From positions 1 through 23,563 of the forward strand of contig CALLXS010000124.1 in assembly GCA_937875295.1 (NCBI GenBank): a DNA stretch of 23,563 bases, written 5' to 3'. The notes below the pieces were generated by a model, which saw nothing but the letters and a program-made list of their open reading frames with translations, did no database searches and was not told where the DNA came from. Shown piece by piece: positions 1 to 7,754 of this stretch. This DNA comes from an uncultured bacterium. Its GTDB lineage: Bacteria; Bacteroidota; Ignavibacteria; Kapaibacteriales; UBA2268. Both the position numbers and the translations under genes were made by a program. Each line of letters opens with the position of its first letter. Positions within the stretch are counted from its first letter, which is position 1.

Positions 1-33
1 TGAGGGTCGCGGGTTCGAATCCCGTTTCCCGCT
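1..33 (+). tRNA. tRNA-Gly, 3' part only (cut by window edge)
   Basis: Only the 3' end is present. A T-arm is visible (stem GCGGG, loop TTCGAAT, stem CCCGT at 9-25), followed by the 3' acceptor strand TTCCCGC at 26-32 and a discriminator base at 33. No CCA is encoded. The implied 5' acceptor strand, GCGGGAA, is typical of bacterial tRNA-Gly, and Gly is the usual neighbour upstream of tRNA-Thr in the Tyr-Gly-Thr-Trp cluster. The anticodon lies outside the window, so the amino acid is inferred from the acceptor stem and the gene order. Confidence 0.7.
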
Positions 34-87
34 CATAGCTGAAGTATTTTAAATATAAATTGATTTTATATTTTTAAATATTTTTTT

Positions 88-160
<73 letters not shown>

Positions 161-208
161 CTAAAGCTTACTTTTCGCAAAATTAAAATTTGTAAAGAAA
201 AAATAAAT

Positions 209-281
209 ACGGGCGTAGCTCAACTGGTAGAGTGACGGTCTCCAAAACCGTAGGTTGCGGGTTCGATTCCTGCCGCCCGTG
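209..281 (+). tRNA. tRNA-Trp (anticodon CCA)
   Basis: A complete 73-nt cloverleaf. The acceptor stem ACGGGCG pairs with CGCCCGT, with G as discriminator base, the usual base for bacterial tRNA-Trp. The anticodon stem ACGGT/ACCGT encloses CTCCAAA, giving anticodon CCA for the Trp codon UGG. The T-arm is GCGGG-TTCGATT-CCTGC, and CCA is not encoded. tRNA-Trp directly upstream of secE is a widely conserved arrangement. Confidence 0.96.
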
Positions 282-357
282 CAAACTTCATTAAAATATG
301 CAGTGAAAAAGAAATTACAAACTGCATTTTTAATCATATTAGAAATGGAATGCATTT

Positions 358-540
358 ATGATAGCTAAATTCAAAAATTTTATAGTAGAAGTCCAAAAAG
401 AAATGAAAAAAGTTTCTTGGCCTACTCGTGAACAATTGAAAGAATCGACAATTGTTGTTTTAACCATTACTTTTATCCTCACTGTTTTTATTTATTTGGT
501 TGATTTCAGTCTAGATAAAGTTATAGGACTAATATTTTAA
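358..540 (+). CDS. secE: Preprotein translocase subunit SecE
   Basis: SecE is the small essential clamp subunit of the SecYEG protein-conducting channel in the inner membrane. The product has 60 residues, the usual length for the short single-span SecE found outside enterobacteria. It has an amphipathic N-terminal helix with the family-typical KKVSWPTREQL segment (residues 17-27), then one transmembrane helix (about 32-55). It starts 76 bp after tRNA-Trp and lies 29 bp ahead of nusG, the conserved secE-nusG pairing. No clear SD sequence precedes the ATG. Confidence 0.96.
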   Translation: MIAKFKNFIVEVQKEMKKVSWPTREQLKESTIVVLTITFILTVFIYLVDFSLDKVIGLIF

Positions 541-569
541 TTAAATTAATACCTCCAATTGGAATTATA

Positions 570-1226
570 ATGCAAGATAGCAATCAAACTAATTCAGAAT
601 TAGAAGAAATTAAAGAATTCTCTGAAAATACTGAAATAGAACAAAAAGTAGAAATCGAAGAGCAACAATTAGAAGATCCTGACAAAGACAAAGGTAAATG
701 GTATTCTTTGCGTACTTTTACTAGCCACGAAGCTAAAGTGAAATTAGCTATTGAGCTTGAAGTAAAAAGATTAAAAATGGAAGATAGAATTTTTGAAGTT
801 TTAATTCCACAAGAAAATGTATATGAAATTCGAAATGGAAAACGCAGACAGCGTACTCGTAATTTCTTACCCGGTTATATTCTGGTTAGAGCTGAAATAG
901 ATAAAAGAGTAAAAGATGTACTTGTGAATCTACCTTCTGTCGTTAGTTTCGTGGGTCCACGCGGAGAACCAGCTCACTTACAACCAGAAGAAGTAAATAG
1001 AATCCTTGGAAGATTAGAAGAAAGAAAAGATATTACTACAGTAGAAACTGCATTCGCTATCGGAGATCCAGTAAAAGTAATTGATGGTCCTTTCTCTACT
1101 TTTAATGGAACAATAAAAGAAGTAAATAACGAAAAACAAAAATTAAAAGTAGAAGTAGGTATCCTTGGCAGAAAAACTCCTGTAGAATTAGACTTTAGCC
1201 AAGTGGAACCGGAAAATCACTCTTAA
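570..1226 (+). CDS. nusG: Transcription termination/antitermination factor NusG
   Basis: NusG binds the RNA polymerase clamp through its N-terminal domain and suppresses pausing, while its C-terminal KOW domain contacts Rho or ribosomal protein S10. The NGN domain runs from KWYSLRTFTSHEAKV (from residue 43) to about 150. It includes the FLPGYILV motif and the VVSFVG stretch. The KOW domain (about 165-213) begins GDPVKVIDGPF. The 218-residue protein is longer than the roughly 180 of E. coli because of an acidic, low-complexity N-terminal tail of about 42 residues rich in Glu and Asp. It is followed by rplK 75 bp downstream in the standard operon order. Confidence 0.96.
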   Translation: MQDSNQTNSELEEIKEFSENTEIEQKVEIEEQQLEDPDKDKGKWYSLRTFTSHEAKVKLAIELEVKRLKMEDRIFEVLIPQENVYEIRNGKRRQRTRNFLPGYILVRAEIDKRVKDVLVNLPSVVSFVGPRGEPAHLQPEEVNRILGRLEERKDITTVETAFAIGDPVKVIDGPFSTFNGTIKEVNNEKQKLKVEVGILGRKTPVELDFSQVEPENHS

Positions 1227-1301
1227 TATTACAATTGTAAAAAAACAAATTATAGATAAATAACTAACTTATTGTTATAGTTTAACTTATAGAGCAAAGA
1301 A

Positions 1302-1724
1302 ATGGCAAAAAAAGTATTAGGATCTTTTAAACTTCAATTAGGCGCAGGCGAAGCTACAATGTCTCCTCCTGTAGGTCCAGCATTTGGACAAAGAGGTTTA
1401 AATGGTATGGAATTCGTTAAGCAATTCAATGCTGCTACTGCAAAAGAAAAAGGTATGATTTTACCTGTAGTAGTTACATTTTATGCTGACAAATCCTTTA
1501 CATATATCGTAAAATCACCACCAGCTCCGGTGCTTTTAGTAAAAGCAGCAGGTATTCCAAAAGGATCTCCTGAATCAAATAAAAAGAGAGTAGGTAAGGT
1601 TACAGTTGCTCAATGCGAAGAAATTGCAAAGATCAAATGGAACGATTTAAATTGCGATAAGATGGAATCAGCAGTTAGCATGCTGAAAGGTACTGCCCGT
1701 AGTATGGGTATTGTAGTAGAATAG
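1302..1724 (+). CDS. rplK: 50S ribosomal protein L11
   Basis: L11 binds the GTPase-associated region of 23S rRNA together with L10 and helps elongation factors and RelA act on the ribosome. At 140 residues it has the normal family length. The N-terminal domain begins KLQLGAGEATMSPPVGPAFGQRGLNGMEF, whose proline-rich helix (PPVGPAFGQ) is the thiostrepton-site segment. The C-terminal rRNA-binding domain ends with the conserved GTARSMGI motif near residues 130-137. It is the first ribosomal-protein gene of the rplKAJL cluster, 57 bp before rplA. Confidence 0.97.
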   Translation: MAKKVLGSFKLQLGAGEATMSPPVGPAFGQRGLNGMEFVKQFNAATAKEKGMILPVVVTFYADKSFTYIVKSPPAPVLLVKAAGIPKGSPESNKKRVGKVTVAQCEEIAKIKWNDLNCDKMESAVSMLKGTARSMGIVVE

Positions 1725-1781
1725 TAATTTCTCTACTAAATAATTTATAATTTTTATAACAAATATTAACGCAAAATTAAT

Positions 1782-2480
1782 ATGAAAAAGACAGGTAAGA
1801 GATATGCTTCGCTCGCTAAATCCTTTGATGGTAAAGTAGAGTATAATTATAAAGAAGCTGTCGCTATAGTAAAGAAAAATGCCACTGCTAAATTCGACGA
1901 ATCATTTGAATTAGCAATGAATCTTGGCGTTGATCCTCGTAAAGCTGACCAATTGGTTCGCGGTACTGTGTCATTACCTCATGGTACAGGTAAAAGCGTT
2001 AGAGTATTAGTGCTTGCTAAAGCTCCAAAAGATAAAGAAGCCTTAGACGCAGGAGCTGATTATGCAGGGCTTGAGGAATATTTAGAGAAAATTAAATCCG
2101 GTTGGACAGATATCGATGTAATTATTTCTACTCCCGATGTAATGGGCGAAGTAGGAAAATTAGGTAGAGTGCTCGGTCCTCGCGGTTTAATGCCAAATCC
2201 AAAAAGCGGTACCGTTACATTCGATGTAGCTCAAGCCGTATCAGAAGTAAAAGGCGGTAAAATTGAATATAGAGTTGATAAGACTGGTAATGTTCACGCT
2301 GCTGTCGGAAAATGCTCATTTGACGAAAAGAAATTAGAGGAAAATGTTTTAGCATTATACCAAAGCATCGTAAGAGCTAAACCTCAATCCGCTAAGGGCA
2401 AGTATATAAAGTCCATTTCTTTCACTAGTACTATGGGTCCCGGTGTGAAAGTAATTGAGCAATCATTACCTACAGCTTAA
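1782..2480 (+). CDS. rplA: 50S ribosomal protein L1
   Basis: L1 forms the mobile stalk at the tRNA exit site of the large subunit, and in many bacteria it also represses translation of its own rplK-rplA mRNA. The 232-residue product matches the usual length. Clear family landmarks are the segment FELAMNLGVDPRKADQLVRG (residues 42-61), the LGRVLGPRGLMPNPKSGTV signature near 127-145, and the C-terminal rRNA-binding end SFTSTMGPGVKV. The start follows rplK by 57 bp with no obvious SD. A perfect hairpin lies just after the stop codon. Confidence 0.97.
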   Translation: MKKTGKRYASLAKSFDGKVEYNYKEAVAIVKKNATAKFDESFELAMNLGVDPRKADQLVRGTVSLPHGTGKSVRVLVLAKAPKDKEALDAGADYAGLEEYLEKIKSGWTDIDVIISTPDVMGEVGKLGRVLGPRGLMPNPKSGTVTFDVAQAVSEVKGGKIEYRVDKTGNVHAAVGKCSFDEKKLEENVLALYQSIVRAKPQSAKGKYIKSISFTSTMGPGVKVIEQSLPTA

Positions 2481-2494
2481 GCTCTATTGAAACG

Positions 2495-2523
2495 ATATAA
2501 TTGAAAATTATTTTCAATTATAT
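2495..2523 (+). terminator. 13-bp perfect inverted repeat downstream of rplA
   Basis: The sequence ATATAATTGAAAA, a 3-nt loop TTA, and its exact reverse complement TTTTCAATTATAT form a 29-nt hairpin 15 bp after the rplA stop. It is very AT-rich and is followed by TATAAATTAATTAAG rather than a clean T tract, so it is not a textbook intrinsic terminator. It could be a partial terminator, an mRNA 3' end stabiliser or an RNase cleavage site separating rplKA from rplJL. Confidence 0.5.
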
Positions 2524-2560
2524 AAATTAATTAAGAAATATTTACGCACTCGTATAAATA

Positions 2561-2616
2561 AATCTCTTTCTAATAGCCGCTTCTACCTTTTTTAAAAAGG
2601 GAGCTAAAGGAAAGAA
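2561..2616 (+). promoter_or_regulatory. Candidate L10 leader (autoregulatory rplJ 5' RNA structure)
   Basis: The rplA-rplJ gap can fold into a nested stem. The outer pairing is TCTTTC (2565-2570) with GAAAGA (2610-2615), the inner pairing TAGC (2574-2577) with GCTA (2603-2606), and the apical CCTTT/AAAGG hairpin lies at 2586-2600. Purine-rich internal bulges such as GCTAAAGG lie between the stems. Many bacteria carry an rplJ leader with stacked stems and a kink-turn-like bulge that binds the L10(L12)4 complex and shuts down rplJL translation when free L10 is in excess. Position and layout fit, but the fold was drawn by eye. Confidence 0.5.
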
Positions 2617-2637
2617 ACTAAATAAGGTCAATACAAA

Positions 2638-3168
2638 ATGATAACTAAGCAAAGAAAAGAAGAGATTGTAGCTGAATTGATTGAACAAATCAAAGGTGCT
2701 AACTCTTTTTATTTCGTTGATTATAAAAGTATGCCTGTGAAGCAAATGGAAAATTTGCGAAATAGGCTTAAAGAAAAAGATACTAAAATGCGTGTAGCTA
2801 AAAATACACTCATTGCTAGAGCTTTTAACGAAGTAGAAGGAATCGATCTGCCATTCGAAAAACTACAAGGTATGACGGCTATTATTACTAATAGTGATGA
2901 TATTCTAGCACCTGCTAAAATATTAAAAGAAGTCGTCGACAAAAATAAAATGCCTGAGTTCAAAGGTGCTGTAGTAGAAGGACAATTCTTCGATGGCTCA
3001 CAACTTAAGGTATTGTCTGAAATGCCTTCTAAACCTGAAATTATTGCTAGTATCTTAGGTAGCTTAGATGCTCCTATCTCAGGAATAGTAGGTTCTATAA
3101 ATGCCGTAATGCGAGATTTAGCTTCTGTAATTGAAGTAGTCGCTAAAAAACAAGCCGGCGTAGAATAA
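2638..3168 (+). CDS. rplJ: 50S ribosomal protein L10
   Basis: L10 forms the base of the L7/L12 stalk. It binds the GTPase-associated region of 23S rRNA with its N-terminal domain and carries L7/L12 dimers on a C-terminal helix. The 176-residue product begins MITKQRKEEIVAELIEQI and contains FYFVDYKSMPVKQMENLRNRL (about 24-44) and the RVAKNTL motif (52-58), typical of L10. The C-terminal helix that holds L7/L12 is visible as GSINAVMRDLASVIEVVAKK. It precedes rplL by 68 bp and has a structured leader upstream. Confidence 0.96.
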   Translation: MITKQRKEEIVAELIEQIKGANSFYFVDYKSMPVKQMENLRNRLKEKDTKMRVAKNTLIARAFNEVEGIDLPFEKLQGMTAIITNSDDILAPAKILKEVVDKNKMPEFKGAVVEGQFFDGSQLKVLSEMPSKPEIIASILGSLDAPISGIVGSINAVMRDLASVIEVVAKKQAGVE

Positions 3169-3236
3169 TAATATTTAATAAATATTTAAAAAATAATTAA
3201 TAACTAAAACAAATAATATAATAGGAGTCATATAAA

Positions 3237-3614
3237 ATGTCAGCTATAGTTGATGAATTAGTAGAAAAAATCAGTGGTTTAACTTTAGGCGATGCTGCTG
3301 AACTTAAAAAAGCTTTAGAAGATAAATTTGGCGTTACTGCTGCAGCTCCAATGGTAATGGCCGGTGGACCTGCTCCAGCTGCTGCTCCAGCTGCTGAAGA
3401 AAAAACAGATTTCGATGTAGAACTTACTGAAGTTGGAAGCTCAAAAATTAACGTAATCAAAGTAATTAGAGAAATTACTGGTTTAGGTCTAAAAGAAGCT
3501 AAAGATTTAGTAGAAGCTGCTCCAAAAGTAGTTAAAGAAGGAGCTCAGAAAAATGAAGCCGAAGAAATCAAAAAGAAATTAGAAGAACAAGGCGCTAAAG
3601 TTACACTTAAGTAA
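3237..3614 (+). CDS. rplL: 50S ribosomal protein L7/L12
   Basis: L7/L12 is the multi-copy flexible stalk protein that recruits and activates translational GTPases such as EF-Tu and EF-G. The 125-residue product shows all three parts: a dimerising N-terminal helical domain (1-33), an Ala/Pro-rich hinge (about 34-55, containing PAPAAAPAAEE), and a C-terminal globular domain with the factor-binding segment KINVIKVIREITGLGLKEAKDLVE (about 70-93). An SD-like AGGAG about 11 nt upstream of the ATG makes it one of the few genes here with a recognisable SD. Confidence 0.97.
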   Translation: MSAIVDELVEKISGLTLGDAAELKKALEDKFGVTAAAPMVMAGGPAPAAAPAAEEKTDFDVELTEVGSSKINVIKVIREITGLGLKEAKDLVEAAPKVVKEGAQKNEAEEIKKKLEEQGAKVTLK

Positions 3615-3627
3615 TTAATTGCTTTTT

Positions 3628-3668
3628 CAGCACAAGGGGGTAAGAGTATTCTTAACCTCCTTATGCTG
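3628..3668 (+). terminator. Imperfect long hairpin between rplL and rpoB (attenuator or processing site)
   Basis: CAGCACAAGGGGGTAAGA and TCTTAACCTCCTTATGCTG form a stem of about 17 bp with one mismatch, one G-U pair and a one-base bulge. It starts 14 bp after the rplL stop. In E. coli the rplL-rpoB gap holds a partial terminator and an RNase III site that lower rpoBC expression relative to the ribosomal proteins. A similar role is inferred here. A T-rich stretch (TATATTTTTTCT) follows about 13 nt after the stem. Confidence 0.55.
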
Positions 3669-3747
3669 TTTATAAATTAATATATTTTTTCTAACTAATC
3701 TAGAAATACTATTTTAAAGGCATTAGCCGCAAGTGAGCAATACAAAA

Positions 3748-3867
3748 ATGAGAATATATATTGATACTGAGGATTTTTTGAGAGAGCGGAAAGATTTCGC
3801 TTTCCCAAAAGATCCTTATTTTTTCAAATTAAAAAATAACTCAAAAGTGGAGGATGTACGTGGATAA
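3748..3867 (+). CDS. Possible 39-residue leader ORF overlapping the rpoB start
   Basis: An ATG-initiated frame of 39 codons fills the second half of the rplL-rpoB gap and overlaps the beginning of rpoB. Its stop codon TAA (3865-3867) lies a few bases beyond the rpoB start. The peptide begins MRIYIDTEDFLRERKDF and is rich in charged and aromatic residues. It matches no family I recognise. A 6-bp hairpin (GGAAAG/CTTTCC at 3788-3805) lies inside it. If translated, it would couple ribosome arrival to rpoB initiation through the SD at 3849-3853. It may equally be a chance open frame, since no SD precedes it. Confidence 0.25.
   Translation: MRIYIDTEDFLRERKDFAFPKDPYFFKLKNNSKVEDVRG
3849..3853 (+). 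promoter_or_regulatory. Strong SD (GGAGG) that favours a GTG start for rpoB
   Basis: GGAGG abuts the ATG at 3854 with no spacer, which is too close for normal initiation there. The GTG at 3860 lies six bases after the SD, an ideal spacing. The rpoB start is therefore more likely GTG 3860 (Met-Asp-Lys-Asn-Lys) than ATG 3854. Confidence 0.6.
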
Positions 3868-6800
3868 AAATAAAGTACGAACCGAAATTATCAAAGAAGG
3901 TAATTTAATCAGATTAACTGATAGAGTAAACTTCTCGAAAGCAAAAAGACAATTGGACTATCCAGATTTGCTTAATATACAGCTTCAATCATATCAAGAA
4001 TTTTTGCAAGAAGATGTACCCCCAGCAAAAAGAGAAATGGCTGGACTGCAACAAGCTTTCGTTAATAATTTCCCGATAGAAGATGCTTCTTCAATTTTTC
4101 AACTTGAATTTATTGAATATTCAATTGAAAAACCTAAATATAGTGAAGATGAATGTCGCGACCGCGAGCTAACTTATGCAAAACCTCTTAAAGCTAAATT
4201 AAGACTTACAAGTAGAGCCGATAAAGATTCTGAAGATTATATCGATGCAATTGAGCAGGAAGTTTATCTAGGTAATATTCCTTCAATGACAAGTAGAGGT
4301 ACATTTATTATTAATGGAGCTGAAAGAGTAATTGTAACTCAATTACATCGCTCTCCAGGTGTATTCTTTGATGATGCAATGCACCCAAATGGCACACGCA
4401 TTTATACAGCAAGGATTATTCCATTTAGAGGATCTTGGGTAGAATTTACTACCGATATTCACGATATTATGTATGTGTATATCGATAGAAAAAAGAAATT
4501 CCCTGTAACTTCTCTTCTACGTGCATTAGGATTTTCTTCTGATGAACAACTTCTTGGATTGTTTAATTTAGCTGAAGATGTTCAAGATGATGCTATCAAT
4601 GAAAGTCTAATCGGAAAAAGATTAGCTTCTGATTTGATTGATCTAAATACTGGGGAAATCGTAGCAAGTCGTGATGCTTTTATAGATGAACAATTGTATG
4701 AAGTAATTAAATCATCAGATTTTTCTACTTTTAAAGTATTTAAATATGACGATCCTGTAGATGAACCTGTAATAGCTAAAACTTTAACTAAAGATGTAAC
4801 TCGTACTAAAGAAGAAGCTCTCGAAGCTATATATCGTCAATTGCGTTCATCAGAATCTCCAGATATTGAAACTGCTGAAGCATTACTAGAAAAATTATTC
4901 TTCAATCCAAAGAGATATGATCTCGGTTTGGTGGGAAGATATAGGATAAATCAAAAGTTAAATTTAAAAACTCCACTTGAAGTAACTACTCTTACAGTAG
5001 AGGATATGGTAGAAATTATTAAACATCTACTTAACTTACATAGCAATAAATTAGATGGCGACGATATTGACCATTTAGGCAATAGAAGAGTACGTACTGT
5101 AGGCGAACAGCTTTCATCTCAATTTAATGTCGGATTGTCTAGAATGTCTCGTACAATTAAAGAGAGATTAAGCATTCACGATGGAGATAATTTAGCTCCA
5201 GCAGAATTAGTTAACGCAAGAACAATTAGCTCTGTGATTAATCAATTCTTTGGAACAAATCAATTGTCTCAATTTATGGATCAAACTAATCCATTATCAG
5301 AGCTGACTCATAAGAGAAGAACTTCAGCTTTAGGTCCTGGTGGTTTGACACGTGAAAGAGCTGGCTTTGAAGTACGTGATGTTCACTATACTCATTATGG
5401 ACGTTTATGCCCAATTGAGACCCCTGAAGGTCCGAATATTGGTTTGATTTCTTCTCTTGCTATCCACGCAAGAATTAATGATTTAGGATTTATCGAGACA
5501 CCTTATATTAAGGTAGAAAACGGAAAATTAACTGATAAAATTGAATGGTTGCCTGCTGAAAGAGAAGATAATTCAATTATCGCTCCTGCTACTACACCAT
5601 TAGGAAAAGATGGCTCATTGCTTGGTGATAAAATTCAAGCTCGTGGTGAATTTGGCGATTATATTCTCGTTAACCCTGAAGATATTCAATATATAGATGT
5701 ATCTACAGACCAAATTACAAGTGCAGCATCTTCAATGATCCCATTCTTAGAACATGATGATGCTAACCGTGCATTAATGGGTTCGAACATGCAACGTCAA
5801 TCTGTTCCTTTGTTAAAACCGCATGCTCCTATCGTTGGTACTGGTATGGAAGCACGTTTAGCTAAAGACTCACGTACATTACTTTTAGCAGAAGGCGATG
5901 GAGAAGTAATTTATTCATGTGGTGATTATATAACTGTACGCTATGATGATATTCGAGATGAAAAAGATAAATTAGTTAATTTTAACTATTTGAAAACAAA
6001 TAAGTATAAATTAAGAAAATTCTTTAGAACAAATCAAGATACTTGCATTAACCAGAGACCTATAGTTCATGCCGGACAACGTGTAGTGAAAGGACAACCT
6101 CTTGCAGATAATTCATCAACAGAAAATGGTGAATTAGCTCTAGGACAAAATGTTACTGTAGCATTTATGCCTTGGAGAGGATATAATTTCGAAGATGCGA
6201 TAATTTTATCTGAAAAAATGGTAGCCAAAGATTATTTCACTTCTATACATATCGAAGAATTTACTCTTCAAGTGCGTGATACTAAAAGAGGCGAAGAAGA
6301 ATTTACAAGAGAAATTCCAAATGTGAGCGAAGAAGCTGCAAAAGATTTAGATGAAAATGGTATTGTAAGAGTCGGTGCTAAAGTAATTGAAGGTGATATT
6401 TTAATTGGAAAAATCACTCCGAAAGGTGAAACCGATCCTACTCCAGAAGAAAAATTACTTCGTGCAATATTTGGTGATAAAGCTGGCGATGTGAAAGATG
6501 TATCTTTGAAAGCATCACCAGGATTAAAAGGTGTAGTAATTAATACTAAATTATTTAGTAGAAGAACTACTCTTGCTGCGGAAAAAGATGCTAAAAATTC
6601 AGAAAAGAAACGCCAAGATATTTTAAATAGAAAAGAAGAAGAAGCTTTAAAAGATTTAGATAATTTATTCATAAATAATTTATCAGAATTGTTAACTGGA
6701 AATAAAATATTCGGATTGAAAAGTGATAATGGTTCTGTTATCATTAAATCAGGTACTGTTATTAAAAAAGATGAAATTCAAAGCAAATATCAAAGCGGAA

Positions 6801-7696
6801 CATTAAAACCAGAAAAATTAGACTTTAATAAAGATATTTTAGAAGATGAAGAAAAATCTGCTCTTTATAATGAGATGATTACAAATTATCGCTTAAAGAG
6901 AAATGACATTATATCAGACTTTAAAGCAGAAAGAAATAAAATTGCTTCAGGTGATGAACTTCAACCTGGTATTTTACAAATGGCAAAGGTATATGTAGCT
7001 AAGAAACGAAAACTACAAATCGGTGATAAAATGGCTGGTAGACACGGTAATAAGGGTATTGTTTCTAAAATAGTACCTCGCGAAGATATGCCATATTTAC
7101 CAGATGGTTCTCCTGTAGATATTGTTTTAAATCCACTTGGTGTGCCTTCTCGTATGAATTTAGGTCAATTATTTGAAACTGCTCTTGGTTGGGCTGGATT
7201 AAAACTAAATCTTAAATTCGCTACGCCAATATTTGATGGAGCTAATTGGGAACAAGTACAAGATTATTTAGAAAAAGCTGGACTTCCACGTGAAGGTAAA
7301 ACTATACTATATGATGGAAGAACTGGCGACCCATTTGATGAAAAAGTAACAGTTGGTGTAATTTATATGCTTAAATTATCTCACTTAGTAGATGATAAAA
7401 TTCACGCTCGCTCAATTGGTCCATATTCTTTAATTACTCAGCAACCTCTTGGCGGTAAAGCTCAATTCGGTGGTCAAAGATTAGGAGAGATGGAAGTATG
7501 GGCACTTGAAGCATACGGAGCTGCAAGCATTTTACAAGAAATGATTACCATGAAATCAGACGACGTCCAAGGTAGAGCTAAAATGTATGAAGCAATTGTA
7601 AAAGGTGATAATATGCCTCAACCAAATATTCCAGAATCATTTAACGTGCTTGTACGTGAATTGCAAGGCTTGTGCTTAGACTTAGATATTGATTAA
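3860..7696 (+). CDS. rpoB: DNA-directed RNA polymerase subunit beta
   Basis: Beta forms one pincer of RNA polymerase and much of the active-site and DNA-binding channel. The product is 1278 residues from GTG 3860, or 1280 from the in-frame ATG at 3854; about 1270 is usual for Bacteroidota-type RpoB. The N-terminus has DYPDLLNIQLQSYQEFL. The rifampicin region reads QLSQFMDQTNPLSELTHKRR followed by TSALGPGG, so the residues matching E. coli Ser512, Asp516, His526 and Ser531 are unchanged. It continues with GRLCPIETPEGPNIGLI. The C-terminal part has KMAGRHGNKG, the PLGGKAQFGGQRLGEMEVWALEAYGA block and a normal end. A short hydrophilic linker (around GNKIFGLKSDNG) lies in a region variable between phyla. 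It is followed by rpoC after 154 bp. Confidence 0.97.
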   Translation: MDKNKVRTEIIKEGNLIRLTDRVNFSKAKRQLDYPDLLNIQLQSYQEFLQEDVPPAKREMAGLQQAFVNNFPIEDASSIFQLEFIEYSIEKPKYSEDECRDRELTYAKPLKAKLRLTSRADKDSEDYIDAIEQEVYLGNIPSMTSRGTFIINGAERVIVTQLHRSPGVFFDDAMHPNGTRIYTARIIPFRGSWVEFTTDIHDIMYVYIDRKKKFPVTSLLRALGFSSDEQLLGLFNLAEDVQDDAINESLIGKRLASDLIDLNTGEIVASRDAFIDEQLYEVIKSSDFSTFKVFKYDDPVDEPVIAKTLTKDVTRTKEEALEAIYRQLRSSESPDIETAEALLEKLFFNPKRYDLGLVGRYRINQKLNLKTPLEVTTLTVEDMVEIIKHLLNLHSNKLDGDDIDHLGNRRVRTVGEQLSSQFNVGLSRMSRTIKERLSIHDGDNLAPAELVNARTISSVINQFFGTNQLSQFMDQTNPLSELTHKRRTSALGPGGLTRERAGFEVRDVHYTHYGRLCPIETPEGPNIGLISSLAIHARINDLGFIETPYIKVENGKLTDKIEWLPAEREDNSIIAPATTPLGKDGSLLGDKIQARGEFGDYILVNPEDIQYIDVSTDQITSAASSMIPFLEHDDANRALMGSNMQRQSVPLLKPHAPIVGTGMEARLAKDSRTLLLAEGDGEVIYSCGDYITVRYDDIRDEKDKLVNFNYLKTNKYKLRKFFRTNQDTCINQRPIVHAGQRVVKGQPLADNSSTENGELALGQNVTVAFMPWRGYNFEDAIILSEKMVAKDYFTSIHIEEFTLQVRDTKRGEEEFTREIPNVSEEAAKDLDENGIVRVGAKVIEGDILIGKITPKGETDPTPEEKLLRAIFGDKAGDVKDVSLKASPGLKGVVINTKLFSRRTTLAAEKDAKNSEKKRQDILNRKEEEALKDLDNLFINNLSELLTGNKIFGLKSDNGSVIIKSGTVIKKDEIQSKYQSGTLKPEKLDFNKDILEDEEKSALYNEMITNYRLKRNDIISDFKAERNKIASGDELQPGILQMAKVYVAKKRKLQIGDKMAGRHGNKGIVSKIVPREDMPYLPDGSPVDIVLNPLGVPSRMNLGQLFETALGWAGLKLNLKFATPIFDGANWEQVQDYLEKAGLPREGKTILYDGRTGDPFDEKVTVGVIYMLKLSHLVDDKIHARSIGPYSLITQQPLGGKAQFGGQRLGEMEVWALEAYGAASILQEMITMKSDDVQGRAKMYEAIVKGDNMPQPNIPESFNVLVRELQGLCLDLDID

Positions 7697-7711
7697 TTAT
7701 TTAATTCATAG

Positions 7712-7727
7712 GCTTTATAATTAAAGC
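7712..7727 (+). repeat. Small inverted repeat after rpoB
   Basis: GCTTTA, a TAAT loop and TAAAGC form a perfect 6-bp stem 15 bp after the rpoB stop. It is weak on its own, but it precedes the much stronger stem at 7755-7783 in the same gap, so the two may act together in mRNA processing or attenuation. Confidence 0.3.
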
Positions 7728-7754
7728 TCAATGAAAAAAAATGAAATATAACAA

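Noticed and set aside
3170..3186. AATATTT/AAATATT stem between rplJ and rplL
   Set aside because: Seven A-T pairs with a 3-nt loop are too weak and too common in such AT-rich gaps to call as a functional element.
6268..6744. 158-codon open frame antisense to rpoB
   Set aside because: It lies wholly inside rpoB on the other strand, has no SD or known domain, and its serine- and phenylalanine-rich text is what the reverse strand of AT-rich coding DNA gives.
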